37,715 nucleotides of DNA from Lentisphaerae bacterium RIFOXYA12_64_32 (GCA_001803235.1 MHBL01000271.1:1-37715), one strand, 5' to 3'. Numbered from the stretch's first letter, positions 23,443-31,317 are shown. Numbers and translations are program-made. The notes: generated by a model not told the origin, from the letters alone.

Positions 23443-24537
23443 TCAGTCGTACCTGCCGTAACGGTGGTAGGCTTTGAACAGTTCCAGGACTTGGGCGACG
23501 GGGGTGTCGGCCTGGATGTTGTGCGACGTGCACAGGATGTAACCGCCGCCCGCGCCGAGTGTCGCCATTCTGTCCTGCACTTCCCGATGGATGTCTGCGG
23601 CGGAGCCAAAGGGCATGGTTCGCTGGATCGAAATTCCGCCCTGGAACGCGAGGCGGGCGCCGAACTCCCGTTTCAGACTGGCCGAATCCATGCCATCGGC
23701 CTCCGGCTGGACCGACTGCAGAATGTCCAGGCCGCGCGCGACCATAAGCGGGATGATTGGGCAGACCGCGCCGCAGGTGTGGTGCATCACTTTGATGCCG
23801 TTCGACGTGGCGAGCTGAACGTAGCGACCGAAGCCGTCGCCGAGGAACTGCTCCCACATAGCGGGTGAGATCAGTGGGGCGTTCTGCGAGCCGAAGTCGT
23901 CGCCGGTGAGCAGGATATCGAGTTTGCCGTGGGCTGCATCAATGATCCGTTCGGTGTAGGCGAGGTAGAAGTCGCGGATGTGCCGGATGATGGCCGCTGC
24001 GATCTCCGGATTGAGGGACAGGTCGACGAGGATGTTTTCGATGCCTCGCAGGTACATGGCGGGCTTGAGTTGGGCGACACGATTGAGGCGGTCGCCCATG
24101 AAGACGGCGACGCGACTTTCGGCGCGGACATCGTCGCACTGCCGCTCGATGTCGGAGTAGTCGAACCCATCGGGCGAGGGCCAGCCGTCGTACGCATCGA
24201 CATCCTCGGGTGACAGGGCCCCGGCCAGCGGCGAGTTTTCGACTTCCTCGTACGATTCGGCTGCGCCGCCCTCGGCGGGAACCTCGACCATGCGGCGCCG
24301 CACGCCCCAGATGTCCGCCTCGGACCCGTCGGCGAACTGGCGCAGCGGCGGCCCGATGTAAGCCGGGCCTTCGATGTAGCGCAGGTCGACGTCATTCGCG
24401 TCGAGGAAACGCTTCAGCGGCAAGCCCAGCGCCTTCTCCAGCTTCCGCTTGAAGCGCCTCGATGCCCAGAAGTCGATCGGTGCCCGGTCGGGCCGCTCGA
24501 ACCGCAGTGCCGTAAAGACACGCTCGCGTGAGTTCAT
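23443..24537 (-). CDS. UroD-family protein, methylcobamide methyltransferase-like (1)
   Basis: A 364-residue cytoplasmic TIM-barrel protein starting MNSRERVFTALRFERPDRAP, the usual opening of UroD/MtaA-type proteins in anaerobes. It has an HTCG (H-x-C-G) motif in MHHTCGAVCPII, the zinc site of methylcobamide:CoM methyltransferases. A later Cys in YILCTSHNIQADTP may be the third ligand. Arg residues that true haem-pathway UroD enzymes use near the N-terminus are not evident, so porphyrin decarboxylation is unlikely. A corrinoid-linked methyl transfer on an unknown methylated compound is the best inference. The ATG at 24537 overlaps the stop of the EFR1 gene (ATGA), so the two are translationally coupled. 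Confidence 0.8.
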   Translation of the reverse strand: MNSRERVFTALRFERPDRAPIDFWASRRFKRKLEKALGLPLKRFLDANDVDLRYIEGPAYIGPPLRQFADGSEADIWGVRRRMVEVPAEGGAAESYEEVENSPLAGALSPEDVDAYDGWPSPDGFDYSDIERQCDDVRAESRVAVFMGDRLNRVAQLKPAMYLRGIENILVDLSLNPEIAAAIIRHIRDFYLAYTERIIDAAHGKLDILLTGDDFGSQNAPLISPAMWEQFLGDGFGRYVQLATSNGIKVMHHTCGAVCPIIPLMVARGLDILQSVQPEADGMDSASLKREFGARLAFQGGISIQRTMPFGSAADIHREVQDRMATLGAGGGYILCTSHNIQADTPVAQVLELFKAYHRYGRYD

Positions 24538-25628
24538 TGGATGTCCTTCAGTTCGGTACCCGGTTCGCGGTAGCGGCGGAAGTAGCGCGTCGGGGTGACC
24601 GCCGTGAACAGGCGGTTGACCAGCGGCAACCGCATGAGCAGAATGAACCCCAGGTACGTCAGGGCCGTGGCCGTCAAGACGTAAGCGTAGTTCACCAGCA
24701 CGGTCGTGACGGGGTTGCCGAGTCTGGCCAGCGGCGGCCACTGCCGTCCCAGCCAGTTGACCAGGATCAGCCCAGCCGGCCATGTGGTGATGAAGTACAG
24801 GGCTGCGGCCAGAGGGTAACTGGCTTGCACGGCCTGCGTGGGGCAGAAGTTCATGCAGCGCATGCAGCTTTCACAGGAGAACGTCCAGTACGGGCGCGGG
24901 TGATTTGCACCCCACATCCGGATGGCGTGCGCCGGGCAGGCCCGGGCGCAAGAACCGCAACCGGTGCAGCGTTCGGAAGCGTAGAACAACTTGGCCAGGA
25001 GAAACCGCCCGACCAGCATGTAGCCCACCGAGACAGGGAGGATCAGCAACCCGAGCAGGAGTGGCAGCAGTCCGGTCAGATACCGTTCACCGGCGAGGAT
25101 TCGGTTCATGAGAAAATTGACCCGGGTCGCGGCCCGGGCGTTGATCGCCTCTGCCGAAACCGGACTGAGGCCGGGGTGCACGACGATCCAGTTTGCCGGC
25201 ATGTCCAAACCCATAACGCCCCGAATATTGTATCCCTTCAGCAACAGGACGAGTGTCAGCAGGTAGGCGGCTGTGCCCTCCATTCCCGGGGTGAAGAGCG
25301 GGCCGAACTTGGCTCCGGCTCGGGTTGGGGTCACAAATGCGCGTGTCCCGCGGCCATGAGGCAGGCCCAGGGCGAACCGCAGTACCAGCCAAGGCGTGGT
25401 GAACCCGTGTGTGGGTGTGACCAATCCCAGCAGTTGGTTGTCTCCCGGGGTGAGGTCCTCAGCCGGCGTCGCATGGGGTATGGCGATGACGCGGGCGGGC
25501 ACGCCGTGCCGGCGGCAGGCGTCGCCCATCCAGGACGCGACGCGGTAGGAGTTGCCCGTGCCGGTCAAGTAGTAGATGACCGCTTGACGTTTCGGTGCGG
25601 CACCAGCCTTGTCGGCGTGTGAATCCAT
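24534..25628 (-). CDS. Membrane flavodoxin-ferredoxin protein (EFR1 family)
   Basis: A 364-residue protein joining three parts. A flavodoxin-like domain (YYLTGTGNSYRVA, residues about 19-31, binds FMN phosphate) is followed by hydrophobic helices and two [4Fe-4S] motifs, Cys221-x2-224-x2-227-x3-231 (CTGCGSCARACP) and Cys252-x2-255-x2-258-x3-262 (CESCMRCMNFCP). More membrane segments follow, for about four in total. Such EFR1 proteins are thought to carry electrons at the membrane. Coupling by ATGA overlap to a UroD-family methyltransferase suggests that it reduces a corrinoid or iron-sulphur partner. It starts at ATG 25628 with only a weak ribosome-binding site. Confidence 0.82.
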   Translation of the reverse strand: MDSHADKAGAAPKRQAVIYYLTGTGNSYRVASWMGDACRRHGVPARVIAIPHATPAEDLTPGDNQLLGLVTPTHGFTTPWLVLRFALGLPHGRGTRAFVTPTRAGAKFGPLFTPGMEGTAAYLLTLVLLLKGYNIRGVMGLDMPANWIVVHPGLSPVSAEAINARAATRVNFLMNRILAGERYLTGLLPLLLGLLILPVSVGYMLVGRFLLAKLFYASERCTGCGSCARACPAHAIRMWGANHPRPYWTFSCESCMRCMNFCPTQAVQASYPLAAALYFITTWPAGLILVNWLGRQWPPLARLGNPVTTVLVNYAYVLTATALTYLGFILLMRLPLVNRLFTAVTPTRYFRRYREPGTELKDIQ

Positions 25629-25695
25629 GGTCGTACTTTACACCCGCCCCGGTCGAGTGCGCGTCTATCGCAAGGCGGCGTTTCGCGAAGTAGCA

Positions 25696-25771
25696 GCAAG
25701 GCTCCCGTCTTGCTGTCTCACGTCTGGGAATTCGGATCCTCGCGCGGGATACTGCAAGGCGGGAGCCTTGC
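25696..25771. repeat. REPIN-like doublet 2 (inverted REP hairpins)
   Basis: GCAAGGCTCCCGTCTTGC (25696-25713) and GCAAGGCGGGAGCCTTGC (25754-25771) form an inverted pair (17 of 18 match) separated by 40 bp. Each arm is itself a hairpin (GCAAGGC/GCCTTGC). It lies between the EFR1 and pilin-like genes. See the homologous doublet at 12652-12735. Confidence 0.75.
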
Positions 25772-25868
25772 TCTACGTCACCGGCGCGTCGACCCGCGAC
25801 ACCGACGGACGCCCGTGTCGTCAAGTCGACAGGCATGCGCATTGCGGGGCCTGGCGACGCGGGGAGTG

Positions 25869-26567
25869 CTACTGCGGTTTGGGCCAGAAGTAGCGTTGGG
25901 GGGCGGCGTTCCAGAAGGCTTCCAGTTCGGTCCAGCGGACCCAGGCGGCGGCGCCGTCCGCGAAGGTGGCGTTCATGCCTTGCGGCATTCGCGGCAGGGC
26001 CGGGACATCGTGGCCAAAGTAGTACGGCGGCTCGGTGAGCGTGAGGCAGCCCCAGAGCCCGCACTTGGGGTTGGCGCGATCGAGCCGCCGCAGGTCCTGG
26101 TACGGCACCAGCCAGGCGGCCTTGTTCGGGACGTTGAAGTAGGAATAGCCGGTGCGCCAGGTGATGTAGTCGGGGACCGCTCTTGTCGGGTACGCGTACT
26201 CGTAGAGGCGGCCGGGGCAGAACATGGCGTTGTCGCGGTTGCCGGCCAGGTAGACGTTGATGAAGCTGGTGTTCAGGTTCCAGGTTTCCGGGACGGCGCC
26301 GTCGCGCATCCAGTGCGGGTAGTAGGTACTGCCGCCGCGGCAGGGCAGCCAGGCGTCACTGTCGCCGGCATAGATCATGGTGGCCTGCCCGATCTGGCGC
26401 GTATTGCCGAGGCACTGCACGCGCTTGGCCCGGTCCTTGGCGGTTGCCAGGGCCGGGAGCAACATCGATGCGAGGATCGCAATGATCGCGATGACGACCA
26501 GAAGCTCAACGAGTGTGAAGTGATCTCCGCTATGGTGGTCGTTTGTCGATGTCAGATAGTGTGCCAT
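25869..26567 (-). CDS. Prepilin-like protein with H-X9-DG-type C-terminus (2)
   Basis: A 232-residue pseudopilin-like protein with class III signal FTLVELLVVIAIIAILASML at residues 17-36. The residue before the cut is His rather than Gly (GDHFTLVE), as is seen in some Lentisphaerota homologues. Near the end, MNATFADGAAAWVRW carries the FADG part of the H-X9-DG motif, but no His stands ten residues before it. There are several Cys residues (VQCLG, MFCPG, PKCGLWGC). It lies 21 bp after the second UroD-family gene on the same strand, so it is probably cotranscribed. The link between a pseudopilin and a redox operon is unexplained. AGGGA lies about 10 nt before the ATG. Confidence 0.8.
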   Translation of the reverse strand: MAHYLTSTNDHHSGDHFTLVELLVVIAIIAILASMLLPALATAKDRAKRVQCLGNTRQIGQATMIYAGDSDAWLPCRGGSTYYPHWMRDGAVPETWNLNTSFINVYLAGNRDNAMFCPGRLYEYAYPTRAVPDYITWRTGYSYFNVPNKAAWLVPYQDLRRLDRANPKCGLWGCLTLTEPPYYFGHDVPALPRMPQGMNATFADGAAAWVRWTELEAFWNAAPQRYFWPKPQ

Positions 26568-26588
26568 TGCCCGGTTCCCTCTTTGGCG

Positions 26589-27641
26589 CTATCCCTTTGA
26601 TTCGCACGCCAACGCGTCGTAGACGGCCAAGACATTGTCGATCGGCGTGTCTTCGGTGAACGAGTGCGTCGGACCCGCGATGTAGCCGCTGCCGACCGAG
26701 CCGACGGCCAGGAGTTCGCGCACATGGGCGCGGACGTGCTCGGGGTTCTGCTCGATGACGACGTGCTGGCCGTCAATGCCGCCCCAGAGGCAGAGGTCGC
26801 GTCCGAACAGGCTCTTGACCTCCTTGAAATCGTTGCCCCGCGCCTCGGTCTGGAGCCGACCGACACAGGGGACGCCCATGGCAATGAAGTCGGGGAACAG
26901 GTCGCGGAATCCGCCGCAGCCGTGGAAGTAGGGGATCACGCTGAACTCGCGGCAGAGGTCGACCATGCGCTGCACGTGCGGCTTGAGGAACTCGCGCCAC
27001 ATATCGAGGCTGAAGAACAGGCCGCTCTGACCGGCCACGTCGTCACCGATCCCGACCGCGTCGATGATGCCGCGGTTGGCGTCGAGGAACCGGCGCGTGC
27101 GTTCCAGGTTGAAGTCGGCAATGTGTGCGAACACCGCATGCGCCATGTCCGGTTCGCCAGCCATGTCGAGCATGATCTGGACCATGCCGCGCACGCCCAT
27201 GGCATAGAGGAAGACAATCCCCATGTCGTAGGCGACGACGGCCCTGTCCTGGTGCGCGGGCAGCAGTTCGCTGGGGAGCCGGTAGTCGAACCAGTCCGGG
27301 TTCGGCCAGCGCCACGCGTGGATCTGGTCGACGGTTGTGGCCTCTTCGAGTGGGAACTTTTCCGCCGCGAGGTCGCTCTTGCCCGGTTTGTCGTAGAGCG
27401 CGGCGTGGACGTTGCCGCACGTGAACCCGTAGCGCGATTCGCCGGGCGCCTGGACGAGGCGCGGACTGACGAACCGCACGTCCACGCCGAGTCGCTGCAG
27501 AAGCGACTCGGCGCCGTTGGGCGGGATGCCCAGGCGGGCCGCCAGGGCGGTGTTCACCGCCCCGGTGCCGAGGTAGAAACAGGGGACCCTGTCAACATCT
27601 TGGTGACGGATGCTGCGCAGGACGCGTTCCTTGGAGTTCAT
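26589..27641 (-). CDS. UroD-family protein, methylcobamide methyltransferase-like (2)
   Basis: A 350-residue paralogue of the 23443 gene with the opening MNSKERVLRSIRHQDVDRVP. The zinc-type HGCG motif is present (YFHGCGGFRD). At the position of the third ligand, the sequence is YIAGPTHSFTEDTP, so the Cys of the paralogue is replaced by Ala. Metal binding may therefore differ, or the protein may have another function. AGGG about 8 nt before ATG 27641 is the ribosome-binding site. An upstream in-frame start would add only nine residues. It is followed by the pilin-like gene after 21 bp. Confidence 0.78.
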   Translation of the reverse strand: MNSKERVLRSIRHQDVDRVPCFYLGTGAVNTALAARLGIPPNGAESLLQRLGVDVRFVSPRLVQAPGESRYGFTCGNVHAALYDKPGKSDLAAEKFPLEEATTVDQIHAWRWPNPDWFDYRLPSELLPAHQDRAVVAYDMGIVFLYAMGVRGMVQIMLDMAGEPDMAHAVFAHIADFNLERTRRFLDANRGIIDAVGIGDDVAGQSGLFFSLDMWREFLKPHVQRMVDLCREFSVIPYFHGCGGFRDLFPDFIAMGVPCVGRLQTEARGNDFKEVKSLFGRDLCLWGGIDGQHVVIEQNPEHVRAHVRELLAVGSVGSGYIAGPTHSFTEDTPIDNVLAVYDALACESKG

Positions 27642-27674
27642 CGGAGTCCCTCGTGTGAATGCAACCACTTGGGG

Positions 27675-27695
27675 GTTCAGTGTTCGGTGTTCAGG
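27675..27695 (+). repeat. Heptamer tandem repeat, unit GTTCAGT
   Basis: Three tandem units: GTTCAGT, GTTCGGT and GTTCAGG. The unit is close to the complement of the CCTGAAC units at 27841-27868. Confidence 0.75.
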
Positions 27696-27721
27696 GGGCG
27701 GAGCTCAGGGGGCATTCGGTT

Positions 27722-27792
27722 CTGTCGTATTGCCAAGTGCAACACCAAGCTCGCCCCAAGCCGGCCCGCGATGACGCGGGCGCTCCAGGACG
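27722..27792 (+). repeat. Hairpin repeat family B, copy 2
   Basis: The flanks CAACACCAAGCTCGCCCC and AAGCCG precede the stem CCCGCG-ATGA-CGCGGG, followed by CGCTCCAGG. It matches the copy in the bioD-bioA linker at 21346-21418. Confidence 0.85.
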
Positions 27793-27802
27793 CACCGTTT
27801 CT

Positions 27803-27868
27803 CCTGAACCCTGACTCGGTGACTCGGTGACGCCGTGACTCCTGAACCCTGAACCCTTCACCCTGAAC
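27803..27868 (+). repeat. Mixed octamer (TGACTCGG) and heptamer (CCTGAAC) arrays
   Basis: CCTGAAC (27803-27809) precedes octamers TGACTCGG, TGACTCGG and TGACGCCG (27812-27835). After these come heptamers CCTGAAC, CCTGAAC, CCTTCAC and CCTGAAC (27841-27868). The octamer is the complement of the GTCACTGA family at 47-74. Confidence 0.85.
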
Positions 27869-27963
27869 ACAATCCCTTGTTGCCGAGCACGAACCTGTGG
27901 GGCAGAAACGCTGAACCCGGCGTCGCGGGCTCGTGCCTGCGGCGCCGGGGGTGCTCCGGGTGC

Positions 27964-29058
27964 TCAGCCCTTTGCCGTATCGTCGGACTGTGCCTCCGGT
28001 TGCTTGAGCGGGACCTTTTTCGGGAGCAGCCAGCGCTTGCGCTTGATGAACCGGCCGTTCTCGAAGGTCTGCTCACACTTGTTGGCGTGTTCGAGCCGGT
28101 CGAAGCAGCTCCGCATGCAGCCGCGTGAACCGCCGATGCCGTAACTGCCGGCCCCGGCGCCACCGCCCCAGCGGATGAGCTGGTTGTGGCCTTCGATCAG
28201 GCAACCGGATGGATCTTCTTCCGTACGGCGCCAGTGCCCCTGCGCCTGTGTCCAGCACAGCTTGTAGGCCATGTCCTCGGTGATGTTCTGTTTCGTGACG
28301 TCGAACTCATAGCCCGGGTAGGTCTTGTGGATGAACGGCGAGAACTGCGGGTCGCCGCCGTGGTAGCCGAGGGTACAGCGGCCCATGTCGACGTCGCCCC
28401 ACTCGTAGGTTTTGTCCTCAATCTGGATCTTGACCGTCTTGCCTTCCTTGGCTGTCGGGATGGCGCAGGCGGCGCAGCCTTTCACGCAGGCCATGCAGCG
28501 GTCGCACAACGTGTTGGGTTCCATCAGCGGGTCCGGCTCCAGCTCCATGTCGGTGAGAATGGCGGCGAGGCGTTGGCGCGGACCGAATTTCTTGCTCATG
28601 AACACCTTGGACCAACCGATCTCACCGATGCCGGCGGCGACGCCGGCGATGCGGATGGCCAGATGCACGTTGGGCGCGACCGCGCCCGGGCGCAGCGGCG
28701 CATCGGGCGGCTGGGATTCCGGCACGCCGGGGTAGTAGGGGACGGCTTCCCACCCCGCGTCCTCAATGAAGCATGAGGTCTCATACACTCCGGCCGGAAT
28801 GAAGAAGCTGTTCAACAGGCCATGGTAGCCGAAGTAGGTGTACGTCGGCCAGTACGTGCCTTCCTCGATGCCGCGCCAGTTGCCGCGCAGGATCCGGCGC
28901 GCTACCGCGATGACCGATTTGCACTCGGGGAAGATGCTCGCCGGGTGCATGCGTTTCGGCGCGTTGGCGAACCGTTCAATGTTGGCCACCCCCACGAGGT
29001 CCAAGCCTTGGGAATGGGCGAAGTCGACGATCTGCTGTTTGGTTATCTTCTTGCTCAT
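27964..29058 (-). CDS. QueG/reductive-dehalogenase-like iron-sulphur protein (1)
   Basis: A 364-residue cytoplasmic protein. It has the N-terminal FAHSQGLDLVGVANIERF and later GEIGWSKVFMSKKFGPRQRL, which fit the cobalamin-binding fold of epoxyqueuosine reductase and reductive dehalogenases. The first [4Fe-4S] set is Cys185-x2-188-x2-191-x3-195 (CDRCMACVKGC), with another Cys at 198. The usual Pro after the fourth Cys is missing. A C-terminal CMRSCFDRLEHANKC region, shared with the neighbour gene, may supply the second cluster. There is no Tat signal, so it is not a classical respiratory dehalogenase. GGGAGAG lies 10 nt before ATG 29058. It is the last of the three-gene group IclR-29981-29058. 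Confidence 0.75.
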   Translation of the reverse strand: MSKKITKQQIVDFAHSQGLDLVGVANIERFANAPKRMHPASIFPECKSVIAVARRILRGNWRGIEEGTYWPTYTYFGYHGLLNSFFIPAGVYETSCFIEDAGWEAVPYYPGVPESQPPDAPLRPGAVAPNVHLAIRIAGVAAGIGEIGWSKVFMSKKFGPRQRLAAILTDMELEPDPLMEPNTLCDRCMACVKGCAACAIPTAKEGKTVKIQIEDKTYEWGDVDMGRCTLGYHGGDPQFSPFIHKTYPGYEFDVTKQNITEDMAYKLCWTQAQGHWRRTEEDPSGCLIEGHNQLIRWGGGAGAGSYGIGGSRGCMRSCFDRLEHANKCEQTFENGRFIKRKRWLLPKKVPLKQPEAQSDDTAKG

Positions 29059-29114
29059 GATGGCTTTTCTCTCCCGTCGTGTTCAGGTTGCTGCGGTTCT
29101 GGTGAATGAACCCG

Positions 29115-29981
29115 TCAGACGGATTGCTGCAGGCTGGGGCGGCCGATGATGTCGCACTGCCAGGCCGGACGCTTGCGGAACTCGTTGGAGAAGCAATTCT
29201 CGACGCGGTTACTACGCTCGAGGTGGTCGACGCAACTCCGGACGCAGAGCGCCCCGAGCCGGTCCGGCAACCCGGCGCCGTGATACGGGTTCGGCCGTGC
29301 GCCGTTCTGACAACGGCGGCAGATGGCGTAATCGACTTCCGCTACGGCCATGCTCTTGCCGCACACGGTGACCGCCTTCTCCTTGCCCGAGGCGAAGGCG
29401 CCGAGCGGGCAGGTCTTGGCGCACTGTTTGCACTTGTCGCAAACGGGCTTTTCGAGGATCGGTGACGCCGCAAACGGTGCGTCGGTCAGGATCATCTGCA
29501 GGCGTTGGCGCGGCCCGTACTGCGGAGTCAGCAACTCGCCGCAGTAGCCGATCTCGCCGACGCCCGCACGCACGGCGGCGTCCTTGGCATCGACCATCAC
29601 GTTCGGGGCTGGCAGTTCGGGCTTGACCGGGACGCCGGACGGCGGAATCTGGGGCGGCAAGTCCTGCAGCGGCACGGCTTCCCAGCGGTTGTCTTCCAGG
29701 TAGGTGGCCACGGCGATCGTGGTGATCGCCAGCATGCGGTCGGAGAGCCAGCTCAAGCCGTACTGGCCGTAAATATCGAACTGCGTGCCTTCTTCGACGC
29801 CGCGCAGCGTGCCGCGCGTGATCCGCTTGCCCAGCACGATCACCGTCTTGGTCTCCGGGAAGATCGACTTGGGGTGGTGCTTGGCGGGAACGCCGTCAAA
29901 CCGCTCGATGGGCGCGAACCCCAGCAGGTCAACGCGCTTCTCAACCGCAAACTCTTTGAAGGCCTGGGTGAACTTGTCCAT
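29115..29981 (-). CDS. QueG/reductive-dehalogenase-like iron-sulphur protein (2)
   Basis: A 288-residue paralogue of the 27964 gene. It has FAVEKRVDLLGFAPIERF at the start, GEIGYCGELLTPQYGPRQRL in the middle, and a standard [4Fe-4S] set Cys181-x2-184-x2-187-x3-191-Pro (CDKCKQCAKTCP). A second Cys group, CRRCQNGARPNPYHG and CVRSCVDHLERSNRVENC, follows, then FRKRPAW. Compared with its neighbour it lacks about 70 residues after the first cluster. Electron transfer to a corrinoid or a reductase role on an unknown substrate is inferred. AGGAG lies 8 nt before the ATG at 29981, and the IclR gene ends 46 bp upstream. Confidence 0.75.
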   Translation of the reverse strand: MDKFTQAFKEFAVEKRVDLLGFAPIERFDGVPAKHHPKSIFPETKTVIVLGKRITRGTLRGVEEGTQFDIYGQYGLSWLSDRMLAITTIAVATYLEDNRWEAVPLQDLPPQIPPSGVPVKPELPAPNVMVDAKDAAVRAGVGEIGYCGELLTPQYGPRQRLQMILTDAPFAASPILEKPVCDKCKQCAKTCPLGAFASGKEKAVTVCGKSMAVAEVDYAICRRCQNGARPNPYHGAGLPDRLGALCVRSCVDHLERSNRVENCFSNEFRKRPAWQCDIIGRPSLQQSV

Positions 29982-30027
29982 TTCTGCTTCTCCTGTTTGT
30001 GGAGCGCTCGCCTTGGGGGGATTCCCA

Positions 30028-30786
30028 TCACGCGGCGCCCTGGAACTCCTGGGCGATCCGGACGGCGGTCTCGGTCAGGGCCTGCTTGAGCGCCTGATCG
30101 CCGTCAGCCGGGGTACGGACTCGGGGATAGTGAACGCCGATTGCAGCCACGAGGTCGTCGCGACGCAGCGGCAACGGCACGGCGTCGGCGGCGACGTGCC
30201 CTTCGGGCCGGTCGTAGTGCGCGAAACGCGCCTGACGGATCCCGTCAAGCGCCCCGTGCAGTTGTGCCAGAGTGCGGACATCGCGCCACTCGTCGCTCGG
30301 CAGCCCGTGCGTGTCAATAAAGACGTTTAACTCGGGGGCCGGGATCTGACTGAGAAGTATGCGGCCAGTCGCCGTGGAGTAGAGGTGCGAATCCACGCCG
30401 CACCCGGCGCCGACGCGCAGTTCCTGGCTGCTTTCGAACGTCAGCAGTGTGTGGCGCAGTCCGTCCCGATATACGGCCAAAATGGCGGTCTCGCGGAGTC
30501 GTTCCTGCAGCGCCTGCAGGGCAGGGGCGGACACGCGGGCAAGGACGTCGGCGGCGTCCGGCGCCCGGCCCAGCACCCGGGCGCGGGGGCCGAGATTGTA
30601 GCGGCGCGTCTGAGGGTCGTGCGTCGCATACTGCAACTGAACCAAGGTCTTGAGCAGGTTGTGCGCGGTGGGCGGCTTGAGGCGTGCGCGCGTCGCAAGA
30701 TCGCCAAGCCCCACTCCCATCACCCCTGCATCATGCAGGTTCTCGAGGAGTTCCATCGCTCTTGTAACTGACTGTACGGTGTTCAT
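30028..30786 (-). CDS. IclR-family transcriptional regulator
   Basis: A 252-residue DNA-binding regulator. The N-terminal winged helix starts at once (MNTVQSVTRAMELLENLHDA) with the recognition helix near KPPTAHNLLKTL (residues about 38-49). The C-terminal effector domain has YNLGPRARVLG, YSTATGRILLSQ and YDRPEGHVAADAVPL, as is usual for the family. The start is fixed by the family pattern at ATG 30786. No ribosome-binding site precedes it, because the leader is occupied by two operator-like palindromes. It leads the operon with the two iron-sulphur proteins, and is likely to control them in response to a small acid or aromatic ligand (family inference). Confidence 0.9.
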   Translation of the reverse strand: MNTVQSVTRAMELLENLHDAGVMGVGLGDLATRARLKPPTAHNLLKTLVQLQYATHDPQTRRYNLGPRARVLGRAPDAADVLARVSAPALQALQERLRETAILAVYRDGLRHTLLTFESSQELRVGAGCGVDSHLYSTATGRILLSQIPAPELNVFIDTHGLPSDEWRDVRTLAQLHGALDGIRQARFAHYDRPEGHVAADAVPLPLRRDDLVAAIGVHYPRVRTPADGDQALKQALTETAVRIAQEFQGAA

Positions 30787-30788
30787 GA

Positions 30789-30822
30789 TTCAGTTATGCT
30801 GAACGTATTCGGTATGGCTGAA
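30789..30822 (-). promoter_or_regulatory. Two operator-like palindromes in the iclR leader
   Basis: TTCAG-n5-CTGAA occurs at 30789-30803 (perfect arms) and TTCAG-n5-CCGAA at 30808-30822 (one mismatch), read on the minus strand. Their centres are 19 bp apart, about two helical turns. The upstream one overlaps the -10 hexamer and the other lies directly before the ATG. This arrangement fits autorepression by an IclR dimer or tetramer. Confidence 0.7.
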
Positions 30823-30849
30823 TATACGATCAAACGCAAAGTCCTGCAA
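30821..30849 (-). promoter_or_regulatory. Sigma-70 type promoter of the iclR operon
   Basis: On the minus strand, a -35 TTGCAG (30844-30849) and a -10 TATATT (30821-30826) are 17 bp apart. The start would be near 30814, inside the first operator-like palindrome, leaving a leader of about 28 nt. Confidence 0.7.
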
Positions 30850-31215
30850 GGGGGTAGCGGAACTTTTTTTCGACCTGTGCAATAAGCGGAGCCGTGTGGT
30901 GCCAGCCCAGGCCGGCCCCTCCTGACAGGCAGTACCGCGGGCGGCCGGAACCGGGAAGCGGGTGGGGGGGCGCCCGCGGTACGGTTCGGAAGGTGACGGG
31001 TCCAGCGCCGTCTGTTGCACAGGTCGCTTTTCTCTGATCCGTTCGGGGAGGTTCGCTCCCGCGGCGAAGTGAGGTACGCCGGCTGGCTCTGTCCGGCGAA
31101 GGTGCGCGCACGAAGACGGATACCCTGCCGGTGGCCTCGGGCCGGGACGGCCCCGAGTACCCTGCTGCGGTCCCGGAGGTTCCGCGCCACTGCCGTACGG
31201 CGACGCCAATCAAGG
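30850..31215. other. Intergenic stretch between divergent regulators
   Basis: No gene is supported. It has a 12-bp perfect inverted repeat GTACCGCGGGCG (30932-30943) and its complement (30971-30982) with a 27-bp spacer, and a weaker GCCGG/CCGGC hairpin near 31079-31100. These look like members of the short hairpin repeats of this genome. An opening TTTTTTTCGACCTGTGC at 30865-30881 is partly shared with 23222-23239. Confidence 0.6.
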
Positions 31216-31243
31216 TTGATTTCAAGGGCGGTTACACTATCAT
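31216..31243 (+). promoter_or_regulatory. Possible promoter of the response regulator-cyclase gene
   Basis: A -35-like TTGATT (31216-31221) and a -10-like TATCAT (31238-31243) are separated by 16 bp. This would give a leader of about 65 nt before ATG 31318. Confidence 0.4.
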
Positions 31244-31317
31244 AACGCCGGAGTGGGACGGATTGGGATTGGCGATACCTTACGGTCTTGAAGTTGACCG
31301 GTACGATGGAGTTGTGC

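Larger units (their letters stand above)
27642..27963. other. Repeat-filled gap between iron-sulphur and UroD-family genes
   Basis: A 322-bp gap without a gene. It holds a GTTCAGT heptamer array (27675-27695), hairpin family B copy 2 (27722-27792), and octamer and heptamer arrays (27803-27868). Almost every base belongs to some repeat, so transcription from the IclR side may not continue across it. Confidence 0.7.

Noticed and set aside
23443..24537. Annotation as haem-pathway uroporphyrinogen decarboxylase (hemE).
   Set aside because: The HxCG zinc motif and the coupling to EFR1 fit methylcobamide methyltransferase-type proteins better. No haem genes are nearby.
26664..27830. A 388-codon + strand frame opposite UroD-2.
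   Set aside because: UroD-2 has family motifs and a ribosome-binding site. The + frame is a Val/Glu/Ala-rich shadow and runs into repeats.
27964..29981. Annotation of the two iron-sulphur proteins as respiratory reductive dehalogenases.
   Set aside because: They have no Tat signal peptide, no membrane-anchor gene and a short length. The evidence supports only a QueG/RdhA-like fold.
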